Below, one piece after another: positions 6,235 through 13,440 of a stretch of 25,503 nt of DNA. Under the pieces are notes generated by a model. It was not told where the DNA came from and made no database searches. It saw only the letters and a program-made list of their open reading frames with translations. Position 1 is the first letter of the stretch, and every line of letters begins with the position of its first letter. This stretch comes from an uncultured Oscillospiraceae bacterium (lineage in GTDB: Bacteria; Bacillota; Clostridia; Oscillospirales; Ruminococcaceae). The stretch spans positions 1 through 25,503 of the forward strand of contig CAJTVI010000035.1 in assembly GCA_910579545.1 (NCBI GenBank). The letters run 5' to 3'. Position numbers and translations under genes: made by a program.

Positions 6235-7353
6235 ATGAAACAAATCATTATGCGCCCCGAGCTGCACAAGTTCGACACCTGCGCGGCCTTTGCCGCCGAG
6301 TTTGGCCTGGGTGAAAAGGACCTGGTGCTCTCCAATGAGTACATCTACAACCCCTATTTCGGCACGATGGAACATCAGCCCCGCACCGTTTTCCAGGAGA
6401 AGTTCGGTGCCGGCGAGCCCACCGACGTGATGGTGGACGCCATCCTTGCCGAGGCCAACAAGGCCCCGTTCGACCGCATCATCGCCATCGGCGGCGGCAC
6501 GGTGATCGACATTGCCAAGGTGGTTGCCGTTTCGGGCGGCAAGGGGGTCGACGAACTGTACGACCTCGCGCCGAACGGCTTCCAAAAGGAGCACGAGCTC
6601 ATCATCCTGCCCACCACCTGCGGCACCGGCTCGGAGGTGACCAACATCTCGATCATGGCCCGCACCCGCCTGGGCACCAAGCTGGGCCTGGTGGGCCCCG
6701 CCATGTATGCCGACCACGCCGTGCTCGTGCCCGAGCTGCTCAAAAAGCTGCCCTTTGGCGTGTTTGCCACCAGCTCGATCGACGCTTTGGTGCATGCGGT
6801 GGAGTCCTCGCTTTCGCCCAAGGCCACCCCGTACACCAAGCTGTTTGGGTATAAGGCCATCGAGATGATCATCAAGGGCTACCAGCAGATCGTGCGCGAG
6901 GGCCGCGAGAGCGTTGCCGGCCTGATGGAGGAGTTCCTCATCGCCAGCAACTACGCGGGCATCGCCTTTGGCACCGCCGGCTGCGCCGCCGTGCACGCCA
7001 CCAGCTACCCCCTGGGCGGCAAGTACCATGTGGCCCATGGCGAGAGCAACTACGCCATGTTTACCGGGGTGCTCAAAAACTACATGGAGATCCGGCAGGA
7101 CGGCGAGATCGCCGTGATGAACCAGTACCTGGCCGACCTGCTGGGCTGCGGCGTGGACGTGGTGTACGACAAATTAGAGGAACTGCTCAACCAGATCCTG
7201 CCCAAAAAGCCGCTGCATGAGTATGGGGTCACCCAGGAGGACCTGCCCGCCTTTGCGCACAGCGTCATCACCGGCCAGGGCCGCCTGATGGCCAACAACT
7301 TTGTGCCGCTGGACGAGGAGCGGGTGCTCAAGATCTACAAAGAACTGTACTAA
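6235..7353 (+). CDS. 4hbD: 4-hydroxybutyrate dehydrogenase (iron-containing alcohol dehydrogenase family)
   Basis: The enzyme interconverts succinate semialdehyde and 4-hydroxybutyrate with NAD(H) in the cytoplasm. The 372-residue protein resembles the Clostridium kluyveri/C. aminobutyricum enzyme along its length: HKFDTCAAFAAEFGLG near the start, the NAD-binding GGGTVIDIAK, PTTCGTGSEVTN, and the metal-binding histidines in SIDALVHAVES, AVHATSYPLGGKYHVAHGE. Start ATG 6235 follows AAGGGA by ten bases; an upstream in-frame codon at 6202 has no such site. It sits with the CoA-transferase and dehydratase that use its product, which confirms the substrate among many possible alcohol dehydrogenases. 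Confidence 0.92.
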   Translation: MKQIIMRPELHKFDTCAAFAAEFGLGEKDLVLSNEYIYNPYFGTMEHQPRTVFQEKFGAGEPTDVMVDAILAEANKAPFDRIIAIGGGTVIDIAKVVAVSGGKGVDELYDLAPNGFQKEHELIILPTTCGTGSEVTNISIMARTRLGTKLGLVGPAMYADHAVLVPELLKKLPFGVFATSSIDALVHAVESSLSPKATPYTKLFGYKAIEMIIKGYQQIVREGRESVAGLMEEFLIASNYAGIAFGTAGCAAVHATSYPLGGKYHVAHGESNYAMFTGVLKNYMEIRQDGEIAVMNQYLADLLGCGVDVVYDKLEELLNQILPKKPLHEYGVTQEDLPAFAHSVITGQGRLMANNFVPLDEERVLKIYKELY

Positions 7354-7372
7354 AACTGCACCAGCGGGGGAT

Positions 7373-7410
7373 GCGCCGCCCCGGCCGGGACGCCTTGTGC
7401 CGGGCGGCGC
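7373..7410 (+). other. GC-rich intercistronic hairpin
   Basis: GCGCCGCCCCGGC (7373-7385) pairs with GCCGGGCGGCGC (7399-7410) with one bulge. No T-run follows. It lies between the dehydrogenase and hydrolase genes and probably affects mRNA stability or processing. Confidence 0.55.
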
Positions 7411-7448
7411 GCACCCTGCGTCTCTGCCAAAAAAGGAGCGGGGTTCCA

Positions 7449-8273
7449 ATGGCATTTTTTACCACAAGCGACAATGCGCAGATCTACTATGAGGAGCATG
7501 GGGCGGGCGAGCCGCTGATCTTTGTGCACGGCTGGTCCTGCAACCACAACTTTTTCAAGTACCAAACCGGGGAGTTCGCAAAAAACTACCGGGTCATCCT
7601 GTACGACCTGCGCGGCCACGGCCAGTCCGACCGGGGGCCTGTCACCGAGCGCAACATGAACCTCAAGCGGTTTGCCGCCGACCTGCACGAACTCATTGAG
7701 CATCTGGGGCTGAAAGAGGTCAACGTGGTGGGCTGGTCGATGGGCACAAGCACCCTTCTGGCCTATGCGCGGGAGTTCCACTGCGAGTACATCCGCAAGA
7801 TGTGCTTCATTGATATGACCCCCAAGCTGCTGAACGATGAAGGGTGGAAGCTGGGCCAGAGCGGTTCCTTTACCCAGGAGCAGAACATCATGTTTCTGGC
7901 GCTGCTGGGCTCCAGCTGGGAGGCCGCCGCCAACATGTTTGTGCCCAACATCTTTGCCAAGGGGTACAGCAAGGAGGCCGACGAGTACAAGTGGGCGCTG
8001 GGCCAGGCGCTGGACAACATCCCCCACTGTATGACCAATATGTGGATCGCCATGGCCTACGAGGACTTCCGCCCGGTGCTGCCCACCATCCAGGTGCCGG
8101 TGCTGCTGGCTTACAGCGGCGATGGGCTGATCTACGGCCCGGCCCACGGCGAATACATGCAGGCAAACCTGGGCGGCGAGAGCAAGCTGGTGATCTTCCC
8201 GGGCTGCGGCCACGGACTGTTTTTGGAGGACCCGCAAAAGTTTAACCGGGAACTGGCCGCGTTTTTGCAGTAA
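7449..8273 (+). CDS. Alpha/beta hydrolase in the 4-hydroxybutyrate operon
   Basis: A 274-residue alpha/beta hydrolase. The oxyanion motif is FVHGWS (25-30), the nucleophile Ser97 lies in GWSMG (95-99), and the probable acid and base are Asp225 (SGDG) and His255 (GCGHG). DLRGHGQSD (53-61) is typical of the family. There is no signal peptide, so it acts in the cytoplasm. AAAAAAGGAG precedes the ATG at 7449. Position between the dehydrogenase and the dehydratase suggests a substrate of that pathway, such as gamma-butyrolactone, which 4-hydroxybutyrate and its CoA ester form spontaneously, or an acyl-CoA. The substrate is inference; the fold is not in doubt. Confidence 0.85.
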   Translation: MAFFTTSDNAQIYYEEHGAGEPLIFVHGWSCNHNFFKYQTGEFAKNYRVILYDLRGHGQSDRGPVTERNMNLKRFAADLHELIEHLGLKEVNVVGWSMGTSTLLAYAREFHCEYIRKMCFIDMTPKLLNDEGWKLGQSGSFTQEQNIMFLALLGSSWEAAANMFVPNIFAKGYSKEADEYKWALGQALDNIPHCMTNMWIAMAYEDFRPVLPTIQVPVLLAYSGDGLIYGPAHGEYMQANLGGESKLVIFPGCGHGLFLEDPQKFNRELAAFLQ

Positions 8274-8284
8274 GCCCCTTTAAA

Positions 8285-8326
8285 GGGCCGCCGTCAAAAG
8301 CTTTTGCGTTCCGGCCGCGGCGGCCC
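8285..8326 (+). other. GC-rich intercistronic hairpin
   Basis: GGGCCGCCG (8285-8293) pairs with CGGCGGCCC (8318-8326); the loop contains a second self-complementary piece, CAAAAGCTTTTG. No T-run follows on the plus strand. Confidence 0.5.
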
Positions 8327-8408
8327 GGGCAAAAAAAGGGGGGCGGCGCGGCCATCGCCCCGCTTTCCCGCATCCGATCAAATCACAAAACAGGGAGGTA
8401 ATGTTATC

Positions 8409-9860
8409 ATGGCACTCATGACTGGCGAACAGTATATTGAGAGCATCCGCAAGATCCCGATGGAGATCTACATGTTTGGCAAAAAGATCGAAAACCCGGT
8501 GGACGATCCCATCCTGCGTCCGTCGCTCAACTCGGTGCGCATGACCTACGACCTGGCCCAGATGCCCGAGTACCAGGACCTGATGACCGTCGTTTCGCCC
8601 GACACCGGCGAGCGGATCAACCGCTTTACCCACATCCACCGCTCCACCGAGGATCTGCGCAACAAGGTCAAGATGCAGCGCCTGCTGGGCCAGAAGACCG
8701 CCTCCTGCTTCCAGCGCTGCGTGGGCATGGACGCCTTTAACGCCGAGTACTCCACCACCTTTGAGATCGACAAAAAGTACGGCACCAACTACCACGAGAA
8801 CTTTAAAAAGTTCATGCTCTACTGCCAGGAGAACGACCTGACCGTGGACGGCGCCATGACCGACACCAAGGGCGACCGCTCGCTGGCCCCCCATGCCCAG
8901 GCCGATCCCGACCTGTTTTTGCATGTGGTGGAGCGCCGGCCGGACGGCGTGGTGGTCTGCGGCGCCAAGGCGCACCAGACCGGCATCATCAACTCCCACG
9001 AGGTCATCGTGATGCCCACCCAGTCGATGGGCCCGGACGATAAGGACTATGCCATCTCCTTCGCGGTGCCGCTGGACACCAAGGGCCTGTTCATGATCAT
9101 CGGCCGCCAGTCCTGCGATACCCGCAAGTGCGAGGGCAGCAAGATGGACGTGGGCAACCCCGAATTTGGCGGCGTGGAAGCGCTCACCGTGTTCGACAAC
9201 GTGTTTGTTCCCAACGACCGCATCTTCCTCAATGGCGAAACCGAGTTTGCCGGCATGCTGGTGGAGCGCTTCGCGGGCTACCACCGCCAGAGCTACGGCG
9301 GCTGCAAGGTAGGCGTGGGCGACGTGCTGATCGGCGCGGCGGCTGTGGCGGCCGATTACAACGGCGCTGCCAAGGCCAGCCACATCAAGGATAAGCTGAT
9401 CGAGATGACCCACCTCAACGAGACCCTGTACTGCTGCGGCATCGCCTGCTCGGCCGAGGGCTACCCCACCGAGAGCGGCAACTACATGATCGACCTGCTG
9501 CTGGCCAACGTCTGCAAGCAGAACGTCACCCGCTTCCCCTACGAGATCGTGCGCCTGGCCGAGGACATCGCCGGCGGCCTGATGGTCACCGCCCCCTCCG
9601 AGGCGGACTTCCGCGATCCCAAGCTGGGGCCGGTCATCGACAAGTACCTGCGCGGGGTCAACGCGGTCTCTACCGAGAACCGCCTGCGCATCCTGCGCCT
9701 GATCGAGAACCTCTCGCTGGGCACCGCGGCTGTGGGTTACCGCACCGAGTCGATGCACGGCGCCGGCTCGCCGCAGGCACAGCGCATCATGATCTCCCGG
9801 CAGGGCAACCTGGCCCACAAAAAGGCACTGGCCAAGGCCATTGCCCACATCGAGGAGTAA
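8409..9860 (+). CDS. abfD: 4-hydroxybutyryl-CoA dehydratase / vinylacetyl-CoA isomerase
   Basis: The key enzyme of the pathway: a [4Fe-4S] and FAD enzyme that dehydrates 4-hydroxybutyryl-CoA by a radical route and isomerises vinylacetyl-CoA to crotonyl-CoA. The 483-residue protein closely follows Clostridium aminobutyricum AbfD. The cluster ligands are visible: Cys100 and Cys104 in CFQRCVGMDAFNA, and the His and Cys in YHRQSYGGCKVG. ETLYCCGIACSAEGYPT and YRTESMHGAGSPQAQRIM are also family hallmarks. Full length with GGGAGG before the ATG. The enzyme is oxygen-sensitive, which implies a strict anaerobe. The Fe-S carrier gene directly downstream fits its cofactor need. Confidence 0.97.
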   Translation: MALMTGEQYIESIRKIPMEIYMFGKKIENPVDDPILRPSLNSVRMTYDLAQMPEYQDLMTVVSPDTGERINRFTHIHRSTEDLRNKVKMQRLLGQKTASCFQRCVGMDAFNAEYSTTFEIDKKYGTNYHENFKKFMLYCQENDLTVDGAMTDTKGDRSLAPHAQADPDLFLHVVERRPDGVVVCGAKAHQTGIINSHEVIVMPTQSMGPDDKDYAISFAVPLDTKGLFMIIGRQSCDTRKCEGSKMDVGNPEFGGVEALTVFDNVFVPNDRIFLNGETEFAGMLVERFAGYHRQSYGGCKVGVGDVLIGAAAVAADYNGAAKASHIKDKLIEMTHLNETLYCCGIACSAEGYPTESGNYMIDLLLANVCKQNVTRFPYEIVRLAEDIAGGLMVTAPSEADFRDPKLGPVIDKYLRGVNAVSTENRLRILRLIENLSLGTAAVGYRTESMHGAGSPQAQRIMISRQGNLAHKKALAKAIAHIEE

Positions 9861-9891
9861 TCGTTTTTTGTGCAGGGGCCCATAGGCTTGT

Positions 9892-9917
9892 GGGGGCGGC
9901 GGTGATCCGCCGCCCCC
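9892..9917 (+). other. Strong intercistronic hairpin after abfD
   Basis: GGGGGCGGCGG (9892-9902) pairs perfectly with CCGCCGCCCCC (9907-9917) around TGAT. A T-run (CGTTTT) starts only ten or so bases later, so it may attenuate or stabilise rather than stop transcription. Confidence 0.6.
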
Positions 9918-9969
9918 ATTCGCCCGTTTTATACCCGGCCCAAAACCGGCAAAAGGAGGCTTGTGTCTG

Positions 9970-10254
9970 ATGTATGAGGAGATCGAGGCCGTGCTCAACG
10001 AGCATGTGCGCCCCCTCCTGCGGGACCATGGCGGCGAGATGGAGGTCATCAGCTTTCAGGACGGCATCGTCCGCTTTAAGCTCAAGGGCCGCTGCGCCGG
10101 CTGCCCCGCGGCCGACCTCACTACCGAGGAGCTGATCCAAACGGCCCTCACCGAGCACCTGCCCGGCGTCAAAAAGGCCGTGCTGGTGCGCGAGATCAGC
10201 CCGGAACTGCTGGATCAGGCCCGGGCCATCATCCGTGCGCATCATGGAGAGTAG
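9970..10254 (+). CDS. NfuA/NifU C-terminal-domain Fe-S carrier
   Basis: A 94-residue single-domain protein of the NifU C-terminal (Nfu) family, which carries a [4Fe-4S] cluster between subunits and hands it to target enzymes. The cluster ligands are Cys42 and Cys45 in GRCAGCPAAD, and the flanking pattern (VRPLLRDHGGEMEVISF, then GVKKAVLV) is typical. The ATG at 9970 is ten bases after AGGAGG; a TTG at 9961 is too close to that site. Location between the dehydratase and the Cys-rich fusion gene suggests it matures one or both. It overlaps the next gene by 11 bases, so the two are translationally coupled. Confidence 0.9.
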   Translation: MYEEIEAVLNEHVRPLLRDHGGEMEVISFQDGIVRFKLKGRCAGCPAADLTTEELIQTALTEHLPGVKKAVLVREISPELLDQARAIIRAHHGE

Positions 10255-10978
10255 GGCGGCGGTAGGGGTGCGCTACTGCGGCGGCTGCAACCCCCGGTAC
10301 GACCGTGTGGCGCTGGTCAAAAAGCTGGAAAGCTTTTTTGCCGGCGAGCAGTTTGCCCCCGCGCAGCCCGGCGCTCAGCATCCGGCGGTGGTGGCCGTGT
10401 GCGGCTGCCCCAACAAATGCGTCAATCTGGGCGATCTGGCCCTGCCCGAGGCAAAGCTGGTCTGGCTGAGCGGCTGGGAGGATCTTTTGCCCGCCAAAAA
10501 AAAGCTGGCCGGGCTGCTGGCCCTGGCCAGCGAGCCGGCCGAGGCCCGCGGCCTGACCCGCCAGGAGGTGCTGGACATCCTGCCGCACCGCCCGCCTATG
10601 CTGTTTGTGGATACGGTTACCCGGCTGGTGCCCGGCGTGGAGCTCACCGCGCAGTTTTTGGTGCAAGAGGGGCTTGCGCTCTTTGCGGGGCATTTCCCGG
10701 GCGAGCCGGTCTTTCCCGGCGTCTGCACGGTGGAGGCCCTTGCCCAGGCGGCGGACATCCTGCTGCTGGCCCAGCAGCGCTACGCCGGCCGGCAGCCGCT
10801 GCTTGCGGGCATCCGCAAGGCGGTTTTCCACCGCAGGGTGCTGCCGGGCGATACGCTCACCCTGCAGGTCTGCGTTTTGGAGGAGCGGCCCGAACTGGGC
10901 AGCGTGCTCTGCCGGGGCCAGGCGCTGGCAGACGGCCAGCTCTGCGCCGAGGCCGAGCTGCGGCTTGCCTTGCGCTGA
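10244..10978 (+). CDS. Fusion of a Cys-rich domain with a FabZ-like hot-dog dehydratase domain
   Basis: The 244-residue protein has two parts. Residues 1-95 form a Cys-rich domain with YCGGCNPRYDR (11-21) and CGCPNKC (53-59), four to five Cys in the right arrangement for a metal or Fe-S cluster. Residues about 105-244 are a hot-dog domain like FabZ, 3-hydroxyacyl-ACP dehydratase: His115 in ILPHRPPMLFVD, HFPGEPVFPG (150-159) and Glu164 in VEALAQ keep both catalytic residues. The ATG at 10244 overlaps the upstream stop; a GTG at 10235 is an alternative. It may hydrate or dehydrate a C4 acyl-CoA, or serve the ACP gene downstream. Function of the fusion unknown. Confidence 0.8.
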   Translation: MESRAAVGVRYCGGCNPRYDRVALVKKLESFFAGEQFAPAQPGAQHPAVVAVCGCPNKCVNLGDLALPEAKLVWLSGWEDLLPAKKKLAGLLALASEPAEARGLTRQEVLDILPHRPPMLFVDTVTRLVPGVELTAQFLVQEGLALFAGHFPGEPVFPGVCTVEALAQAADILLLAQQRYAGRQPLLAGIRKAVFHRRVLPGDTLTLQVCVLEERPELGSVLCRGQALADGQLCAEAELRLALR

Positions 10979-11022
10979 AAGCGCCGGCCAAAACCCACTT
11001 TTAAAAAGGGAGTGTTGCAAAA

Positions 11023-12321
11023 ATGAGTTGGCAAACCTATTACCAGGAGCATCTTACCTCGGCCGAAGAGGCCGTTGGCCGCATCCATTCCGGCGACCGG
11101 GTGGTGCTGCAGCATGCCTGCGGCGAGCCGGTGTACTTAGTGGACAAGATGGTCGAAAACGCCGCCGCCTACAAGGACGTGGAGATCGTGCACATGGTGG
11201 CCATGGGCAAGGGCGCCTACTGCCTGCCCGAGTACGCGCAGAACTTCCGCCACAATTCCCTCTTTGTGGGCGGTTCCACCCGCAAGGCGGTCGAGAGCGG
11301 CCAGGGCGATTTCACCCCCTGCTTCTTCTTTGAGATCCCCCGCCTGTTCCACACCACCCTGCCGGTGGACGTGGCCCTCATCAGCGTCACCCCGCCCAAT
11401 GCCGAGGGCAAGGTCTCGCTGGGCGTTTCCTGCGACTACACGGTCGAGGCGGTCAAAACGGCCAAAACGGTCATTGCGCAGGTCAACCCCTCCATGCCCT
11501 ACACCTACGGCGGCACCGAGCTCCCGGTAGAGGAGATCGACGTCTTTGTAGAGCACGACCAGCCGATCATCGAGCTGCCCCAGGGCCGCATCGGGGATGT
11601 CGAAAAGGCCATCGGCCGCAACTGCGCCACCCTCATCCCGGACGGCGCCACCCTCCAGCTGGGCATCGGCGCCATCCCGGACGCGGTGCTGCTCTTCCTC
11701 AAGGATAAAAAGGACCTTGGCATCCATTCCGAGATGTTCTCGGACGGGGTGGTCGAGCTGGCCGAGGCGGGGGTCATCACCAACGCCCAAAAGAGCCTCA
11801 AGCCCGGCAAGTTCGTGGTCACCTTCCTGATGGGCACAAAGCGGCTGTACGACTTTGTCAACAACAACCCCAATGTGGAGATGCAGCCGGTAGACTATGT
11901 CAACGACCCCTTTGTGGTGGCCCAGAACGACAAGCTGATCTCGATCAACTCCTGCGTCCAGATCGACCTGATGGGCCAGGTGGCCTCCGAGTCGGTAGGG
12001 CTCAAGCAGATCTCCGGCACCGGCGGCCAGGTAGACTTTGTGCGCGGCGCTTCGGCCTCCAAGGGCGGCGTTTCGATCATGGCCTTCCCCTCCACCGCGG
12101 CCAAGGGCACCGTTTCCAAGATCGTGCCCTTCCTGGACCATGGCAGCGCCGTTACCACCTGCCGCTGCGATGTGGACTATGCCGTTACCGAGTACGGCGT
12201 GGCGCACCTCAAGGGCGAGACCCTGCGCACCCGCGCCCGCAACCTCATCGGCATCACCCATCCGGACTTCCGCGCGCCGCTGATCGAAGAGTTTGAAAAG
12301 CGGTTCCACTGCAAGTTCTGA
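11023..12321 (+). CDS. abfT: 4-hydroxybutyrate CoA-transferase
   Basis: Transfers CoA from acetyl-CoA or butyryl-CoA to 4-hydroxybutyrate, making the substrate of AbfD. The 432-residue protein follows C. aminobutyricum AbfT nearly end to end; the catalytic Glu237 is in GIHSEMFSDG (234-241), with LQLGIGAIPDAV (211-222), ITFLMGTKRLYDF-like and GQVDFVRGAS motifs. Butyryl-CoA:acetate transferases (But) are close relatives, so sequence alone leaves some doubt, but the dehydrogenase and dehydratase in the same operon decide for 4-hydroxybutyrate. AGGGAG precedes the ATG. The bases around the start repeat a 14-mer (TGTTGCAAAAATGA) found in the operator region at 4228. Confidence 0.93.
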   Translation: MSWQTYYQEHLTSAEEAVGRIHSGDRVVLQHACGEPVYLVDKMVENAAAYKDVEIVHMVAMGKGAYCLPEYAQNFRHNSLFVGGSTRKAVESGQGDFTPCFFFEIPRLFHTTLPVDVALISVTPPNAEGKVSLGVSCDYTVEAVKTAKTVIAQVNPSMPYTYGGTELPVEEIDVFVEHDQPIIELPQGRIGDVEKAIGRNCATLIPDGATLQLGIGAIPDAVLLFLKDKKDLGIHSEMFSDGVVELAEAGVITNAQKSLKPGKFVVTFLMGTKRLYDFVNNNPNVEMQPVDYVNDPFVVAQNDKLISINSCVQIDLMGQVASESVGLKQISGTGGQVDFVRGASASKGGVSIMAFPSTAAKGTVSKIVPFLDHGSAVTTCRCDVDYAVTEYGVAHLKGETLRTRARNLIGITHPDFRAPLIEEFEKRFHCKF

Positions 12322-12333
12322 CCTTCCCTTTTT

Positions 12334-12366
12334 GCTGTGGCCCCGGCCGCCCGCCGGGGCCACAGC
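12334..12366 (+). other. Strong hairpin after abfT
   Basis: GCTGTGGCCCCGGC (12334-12347) pairs perfectly with GCCGGGGCCACAGC (12353-12366). No T-run follows, but it stands between abfT and a new promoter and so probably marks the 3' end of the 4-hydroxybutyrate mRNA. Its right arm overlaps the -35 of the next promoter. Confidence 0.6.
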
Positions 12367-12395
12367 TGTACAGCGGGCCTTCCTTTTATTATAAT
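12367..12395 (+). promoter_or_regulatory. Sigma-A promoter of the ACP/LuxCE operon
   Basis: TGTACA (12367-12372) and a consensus TATAAT (12390-12395) are 17 bases apart, 66 bases upstream of the ACP start. This starts a transcript separate from the 4-hydroxybutyrate genes. Confidence 0.65.
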
Positions 12396-12460
12396 AGAGA
12401 TACAACGGTGTTTGCCGCGGCCGCGGCAGGCGCCCATCCCCAACAAAGGAGCTGGAGCAG

Positions 12461-12697
12461 ATGACCAACCTGGAACGGTACGATAAACTCTTTATGGACG
12501 CCTTCCGCCTTGCGCCCGAAAAGCTGCCGGGGCTCAAATACCGCGGCATCCCCGAGTGGGACTCGGTGGGCCACATGGACCTGATGAGCGCCATGGAGGA
12601 AGCCTACGGCATCAACATCAGCACCCCGGACCTGCTGAGTTTTTCCTCCTACGAGGCCGGCAAGGAAATTTTGGCAAAATACGGCGTGGAGCTGTAA
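12461..12697 (+). CDS. Acyl carrier protein
   Basis: A 78-residue acidic carrier protein. Ser35 in EWDSVGHMDLM (32-42) is the phosphopantetheine attachment site; the WDSxGHMDLM form belongs to dedicated carrier proteins of special pathways rather than the housekeeping fatty-acid ACP (usually DSLD). CAAAGGAG precedes the ATG. It leads an operon with two acyl-activating enzymes and an acyl reductase, so it most likely holds the acyl group that they load and reduce. No ketosynthase is encoded nearby, so chain extension would have to come from elsewhere. Confidence 0.9.
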   Translation: MTNLERYDKLFMDAFRLAPEKLPGLKYRGIPEWDSVGHMDLMSAMEEAYGINISTPDLLSFSSYEAGKEILAKYGVEL

Positions 12698-12702
12698 GGG
12701 CG

Positions 12703-13350
12703 GTGGCCGAACTTATCATCTGCACCGAGCCCCTGGCGGGCAGCAACTGCTACCTGCTGGGGGAGGGGGGGCGCTGCGTGGTGATCGACCCGGGCGACGC
12801 CGCGGCCCCGCTGCAAACCCTCGGGCGGCTGGGCTGGACGCCGGAACTGGTGCTGCTCACCCACGAGCACTGCGACCATATGGCCGGGCTGGAGCCGCTG
12901 CGCGGGCGCTGGCCCCGGCTCAGGGTGGTGGCCTCGGCCCTGTGCAGCGCCAACCTGCAGAGCGTAAGGCTCAATATGTCCTCCATGATGGAGGTCTACC
13001 TTACCTTCCACGGCCATCCGGGGGTGCGCTACCCGCCCTTTACCTGCCGCCCGGCCGAGGAGACCTATTCGGCCGAATACCGGCGCGATTGGCGCGGCCA
13101 CCGGCTGCGCTTTGTGCCGCTGCCCGGCCACACCCCCGGCAGCGCCGTGATCTTTTGGGACGAGGAGACCCTTTTTTCGGGGGACTACCTGCTGCCCGAC
13201 GGCCAGCCCATCCTGCGGCTGCCGGGCGGCAGCGAGGCCGACTACCGCGCCGTGACCCTGCCCTATCTGGAGCAGCTTCCCCGGGGGCTGCTGATCCACC
13301 CGGGGCACGGGCCGTCCTACCGGCTGGGCGAGTGCCCCGGCAATGGGTAA
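12703..13350 (+). CDS. MBL-fold metallo-hydrolase
   Basis: A 215-residue metallo-beta-lactamase-fold hydrolase of the glyoxalase II-like type. The metal site is visible as LTHEHCDHMAG, then PLPGHTPGS, FSGDYL and IHPGHGPS near the end. The start is a GTG at 12703, five bases after the ACP stop; no ATG is available in frame, and a GGAG at 12688-12691 inside the ACP gene may serve as ribosome binding site. Tight coupling to the ACP gene suggests a thioesterase or lactonase acting on a carrier- or CoA-bound product. That substrate is inference. The stop codon lies in a 35-bp tandem repeat. Confidence 0.85.
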   Translation: MAELIICTEPLAGSNCYLLGEGGRCVVIDPGDAAAPLQTLGRLGWTPELVLLTHEHCDHMAGLEPLRGRWPRLRVVASALCSANLQSVRLNMSSMMEVYLTFHGHPGVRYPPFTCRPAEETYSAEYRRDWRGHRLRFVPLPGHTPGSAVIFWDEETLFSGDYLLPDGQPILRLPGGSEADYRAVTLPYLEQLPRGLLIHPGHGPSYRLGECPGNG

Positions 13351-13402
13351 GGCCGCCGCAGCGCCCGGGCCCCGGCAACGGATAAAGCGCCGCAGTGCCC
13401 GC
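13334..13402. repeat. Tandem 35-bp repeat covering the MBL gene stop codon
   Basis: Unit 1 (13334-13368) and unit 2 (13369-13402) both start GCCCCGGCAA and continue with a GG(G/A)TAA and GCCGCAG core; they differ by a few substitutions and one indel. Unit 1 contains the stop codon of the MBL-fold gene, and unit 2 is an untranslated copy of it. Confidence 0.65.
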
Positions 13403-13440
13403 CGCCCGGCGGCCCAAAACAGCAAAGGAGGGCAAAACGG

